DNA from: CALGLS01 sp965222105
Lineage (GTDB): Bacteria > Bacteroidota > Bacteroidia > Chitinophagales > Saprospiraceae
Length of the DNA stretch: 64,000 nt
Reading direction: 5' to 3'
Assembly (NCBI GenBank): GCA_965222105.1
Contig: CBDCTQ010000038.1
Coordinates: forward strand, 1-64,000
In this document: positions 61,881-64,000 of the stretch, one piece after another
How positions within the stretch are numbered: the stretch's first letter is position 1
How the letters are laid out: each line of letters starts with the position of its first letter
Translations under genes and position numbers: made by a program
The notes under the pieces: model-generated
What the model was told of the DNA's origin: nothing
Database searches by the model: none
What the model saw: the letters and a program-made list of their open reading frames with translations, nothing else

Positions 61881-62900
61881 TTATAGTTTGATGATCCTTT
61901 CCACAACGTAACTGAACTCGCTTTGCAGCTCGATAAAATAGGTGCCCGGAGGCAATGCTTCTAAGTTAAGGGTAGCTTGTTTCTGATTGATCTGTCTGGT
62001 AAGAAGCAAATCTCCAGTAATGGAACGCAACTTTAGTGACAGCGATCTTTGCCCGGACTGTTCCAGATGGAAGAACTGTTTGGTTGGGTTAGGGAATATT
62101 TTTATGGTGATTGCCTCTGATTCTTTGGTACTGATGACTAGGTCTTCTCCGTCACAATCTTCGTCGATGCCATTATTGGGGATTTCGGTGGCGTCGGGGT
62201 TGATATCAGGGTTGGTATCGTCGCAGTCTACGTCGGAAGTAAATCCGTCCTGATCCTGATCTAAGAGAACTTCGATTCTACTGTCAATATATATAAAAGA
62301 AGGAAATGAGCTGCTAGCAAAAGCTTCCCTGAATAATTGAATGTCGGAACCGTCGAGGTTGCAGCGGTAGATCGAAGAATCAAAACTATTCATCCAGTAT
62401 ATTTTGCCTTCTATTTCATCGATGGCCAATTCCGGTAATCCATCCAGTCCCGGGGCACTACCCAATATCTCGATATTGTCCCCCTCGATCGTACTCCGGT
62501 ACAATTGTCCATTATTTGTCCAGTAAAGCTGGTCGGTTGTATTGTTGATGGTAATTGATTTTGCGTCAAATAGATCTGTGGAAATGATCTCTTCCACATT
62601 GTCTCCATTTAAATCACAGCGAAAGATCAAGTCAGGTCCTCTATCCAAAAAATAGAGTTTTTGACTGGAAAAATGAATATCCAGGGAGATTATGTGACCT
62701 CCGCCGCCGTACAAGGTTTGTTTGTTAGAGCCATCGGGATTGGCAAAAACAATATCTGTATTGGGAGAAATCCATATAATTTTTTGATTGATGCTGTCAA
62801 ATTGTATGTCCATTGCGTCTGTTTCATCTTCAAGGATCATCTCCATGTCTTCTCCATTAAATTTGGAATAGCTAATTGTGTTTTTCGCCCAGTCAGTCAA
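61881..62900 (-). CDS. Frameshifted surface protein, C-terminal fragment: beta-propeller end, metal-binding motif, T9SS type A domain
   Basis: The correct frame is open from 62984 down to the stop; upstream of the ATG at 62900 it reads QPGKPIPVFYNYVRPSGIAIDYQNDFLYLTDW, a YWTD-type propeller strand, so the ATG is not the true start. The propeller continues (QLYWTNNGQLYRSTIEGDNIEIL, KIYWMNSFDSSIYRCNLDGSDI). About residues 215-255: a MopE-type putative metal-binding motif, DQDQDGFTSDVDCDDTNPDI then NGIDEDCDGED. The end is a type A sorting domain (IFPNPTKQFFHLEQSG ... GTYFIELQSEF...ERIIKL). One gene with 62897-63844, whose reading frame is lost near 62985. Confidence 0.8.
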   Translation of the reverse strand: MTDWAKNTISYSKFNGEDMEMILEDETDAMDIQFDSINQKIIWISPNTDIVFANPDGSNKQTLYGGGGHIISLDIHFSSQKLYFLDRGPDLIFRCDLNGDNVEEIISTDLFDAKSITINNTTDQLYWTNNGQLYRSTIEGDNIEILGSAPGLDGLPELAIDEIEGKIYWMNSFDSSIYRCNLDGSDIQLFREAFASSSFPSFIYIDSRIEVLLDQDQDGFTSDVDCDDTNPDINPDATEIPNNGIDEDCDGEDLVISTKESEAITIKIFPNPTKQFFHLEQSGQRSLSLKLRSITGDLLLTRQINQKQATLNLEALPPGTYFIELQSEFSYVVERIIKL

Positions 62901-63844
62901 GTACAGGAAATCGTTTTGATAATCAATGGCAATTCCGCTGGGCCGTACATAATTATAAAAAACAGGGATCGGTTTGCCCGGTTGTTACGTCCATTTTTTC
63001 TCAAAGAAGCGCCAGTGGAAAAAATTTCTTTATAGTATAATTCGTCCGCTTCTTCATTTTTTAATAACCAAATTATACTGGAACCGGTCATTGATGGATA
63101 GGTGATCGTATTGGAGCCATCCAGATCACTGATAAGAAGGAACCCTTCATCATTGATATTGGAATAGTATATTTTTCCATTTTGTGGATCCAGAACGAAG
63201 TTGTGAAATCCGGGATCTGAAGATGGCGTAATTTGCTCAAAACCAGAACCGTCATAATTGCATCTGTAAATCTGGTTGAAGTCCGAGAAATAAATTCTTT
63301 GATTGACCCGATCTATTCCGAAATCACTTATAGAGTTCTGTAGAGGAGGAAATTCTACATACGCGGACCCGTCAAATTTTGATGACACAATATTATTGTT
63401 AATGCCTCTCCAAAATAAACGTTCTTCTGGGATATCAAAAACGATTCTGGTGAGTTCGGCAAAAGCGGCATAGCCGAATATTTCAATGGTTTCATCGTCG
63501 ATGTATTTTCTGTAAATGGTGGAGTCACCATCTGTCCAATAAAGGTGATCTGAGCTATTGTCGAAATACAAGGACTTGACCGTATGATCCAAAACAAATT
63601 CTTCAATATAGCCAAAGTTGGTATTGTAAATGTTCACCTTGTTGGCTTGTGAACACCAAATTCTATCATTCGCGGCACTAATGGTCCAACTGGAGATGTT
63701 AAAGTTTTGAAACGCAATACCGTATTCCGACGAATCTGAATTAACCTTGTGAATGGTACTATAGCCGATATAATAAAGCGTAGATTGGGATTGGGAAACA
63801 TTGCCTGCAAGCAATAGAATTAAGAAGATAATAGCTAATCTCAT
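62897..63844 (-). CDS. Frameshifted surface protein, N-terminal fragment: signal peptide and YWTD-like beta-propeller
   Basis: Signal peptide MRLAIIFLILLLAGNVSQSQ at 63844. Propeller strands recur about every 40 residues (LYFDNSSDHLYWTDGDSTIYRK, GIDRVNQRIYFSDFNQIYRCNYDG, VLDPQNGKIYYSNI). The normal reading ends around STGASLRKNGRNN; beyond that the frame is wrong (...MYGPAELPLIIKTISCT, stop). A missing base near 62984-62988 restores the frame into the downstream fragment. The intact product would be about 650 residues, secreted by T9SS. Both ORFs overlap by 4 bp only because of the shift. Confidence 0.8.
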   Translation of the reverse strand: MRLAIIFLILLLAGNVSQSQSTLYYIGYSTIHKVNSDSSEYGIAFQNFNISSWTISAANDRIWCSQANKVNIYNTNFGYIEEFVLDHTVKSLYFDNSSDHLYWTDGDSTIYRKYIDDETIEIFGYAAFAELTRIVFDIPEERLFWRGINNNIVSSKFDGSAYVEFPPLQNSISDFGIDRVNQRIYFSDFNQIYRCNYDGSGFEQITPSSDPGFHNFVLDPQNGKIYYSNINDEGFLLISDLDGSNTITYPSMTGSSIIWLLKNEEADELYYKEIFSTGASLRKNGRNNRANRSLFFIIMYGPAELPLIIKTISCT

Positions 63845-64000
63845 TTTGAAGAAATTTTATGGTTTCCAAATTAATACCTCTTAGGAGCTGGTTCTGTATG
63901 TGTCGGGGTTTAAAATGGTTACTGCTGGGAGAGAAGATTTTTTGAAGGTCAAATCCTCCAATGCAAAAAATCGGGATCGGGGTTCAAATTGAGAATTACT
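63845..64000. other. Window end, no gene supported
   Basis: 156 bp of non-coding sequence upstream of the frameshifted propeller gene. A weak -7-like stretch TTAATTTG occurs on the minus strand near 63870 but does not match TAnnTTTG. Confidence 0.5.

Overview
The window comes from a member of the Bacteroidota, most likely the Saprospiraceae (Saprospiria). The evidence is four kinds: type IX secretion (T9SS) sorting domains at the C-termini of several very large secreted proteins, SprB-type repeats, Bacteroidota promoters (TTG, about 19 nt, TAnnTTTG) before many genes, and housekeeping genes (trpS, metK, rpmF, ridA) of that type. No phage, conjugative or transposase gene was seen.

Layout. 1-19750: the 3' part of a giant surface-protein gene made of 112 units in an exact 162-bp (54-residue) register plus two divergent units, ending in a T9SS type B sorting domain. 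One extra A at 9052-9054 splits it into two reading frames. 19977-24735: a FucP-type sugar transporter, a two-gene exported-protein operon and a lipoprotein. 25066-30711: an RNA-repair island with a WYL regulator, a Ro60/Rsr (TROVE + vWA) protein, a cluster of four Y-RNA-like RNAs, a T4 Rnl1-like RNA ligase and a polynucleotide kinase/phosphatase. 30870-34785: a polytopic GT39-like membrane protein and a T9SS type B surface protein. 35311-43009: LEA-like protein, yceD-rpmF, ridA, trpS, a FAH-family gene, a 28-bp tandem array, metK and an AI-2E family permease. 42993-57263: two large SprB/cohesin-like/dockerin-like T9SS type A proteins, each next to a divergent paralogous 482-residue helical gene, plus small secreted proteins. 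57299-64000: a CHAP lipoprotein, a class IV aminotransferase, a GH20 hexosaminidase and a frameshifted beta-propeller surface protein.

Main result. Downstream of rsr on the minus strand are four RNAs sharing one core: a 5-bp closing helix whose sequence differs in all four copies but stays paired, an internal loop with conserved TG(T/C)CGT and TGTTGC strands, a second covarying helix, and a conserved TACTTCG strand. Two of them carry a circularly permuted tRNA-like module (T arm, acceptor stem, two-nucleotide linker, D arm) in place of a simple loop, the architecture known for YrlA-type bacterial Y RNAs. The ligase and kinase genes follow directly, so the island reads as a Ro/Y-RNA surveillance and RNA end-healing/sealing system. 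A single palindrome contains the -33 elements of both the regulator and rsr promoters.

Several families of small intergenic repeats are scattered through the window. One, with terminal inverted repeats, is present four times and interrupts the Y RNA cluster. All assignments come from reading the sequence; no database search was run.
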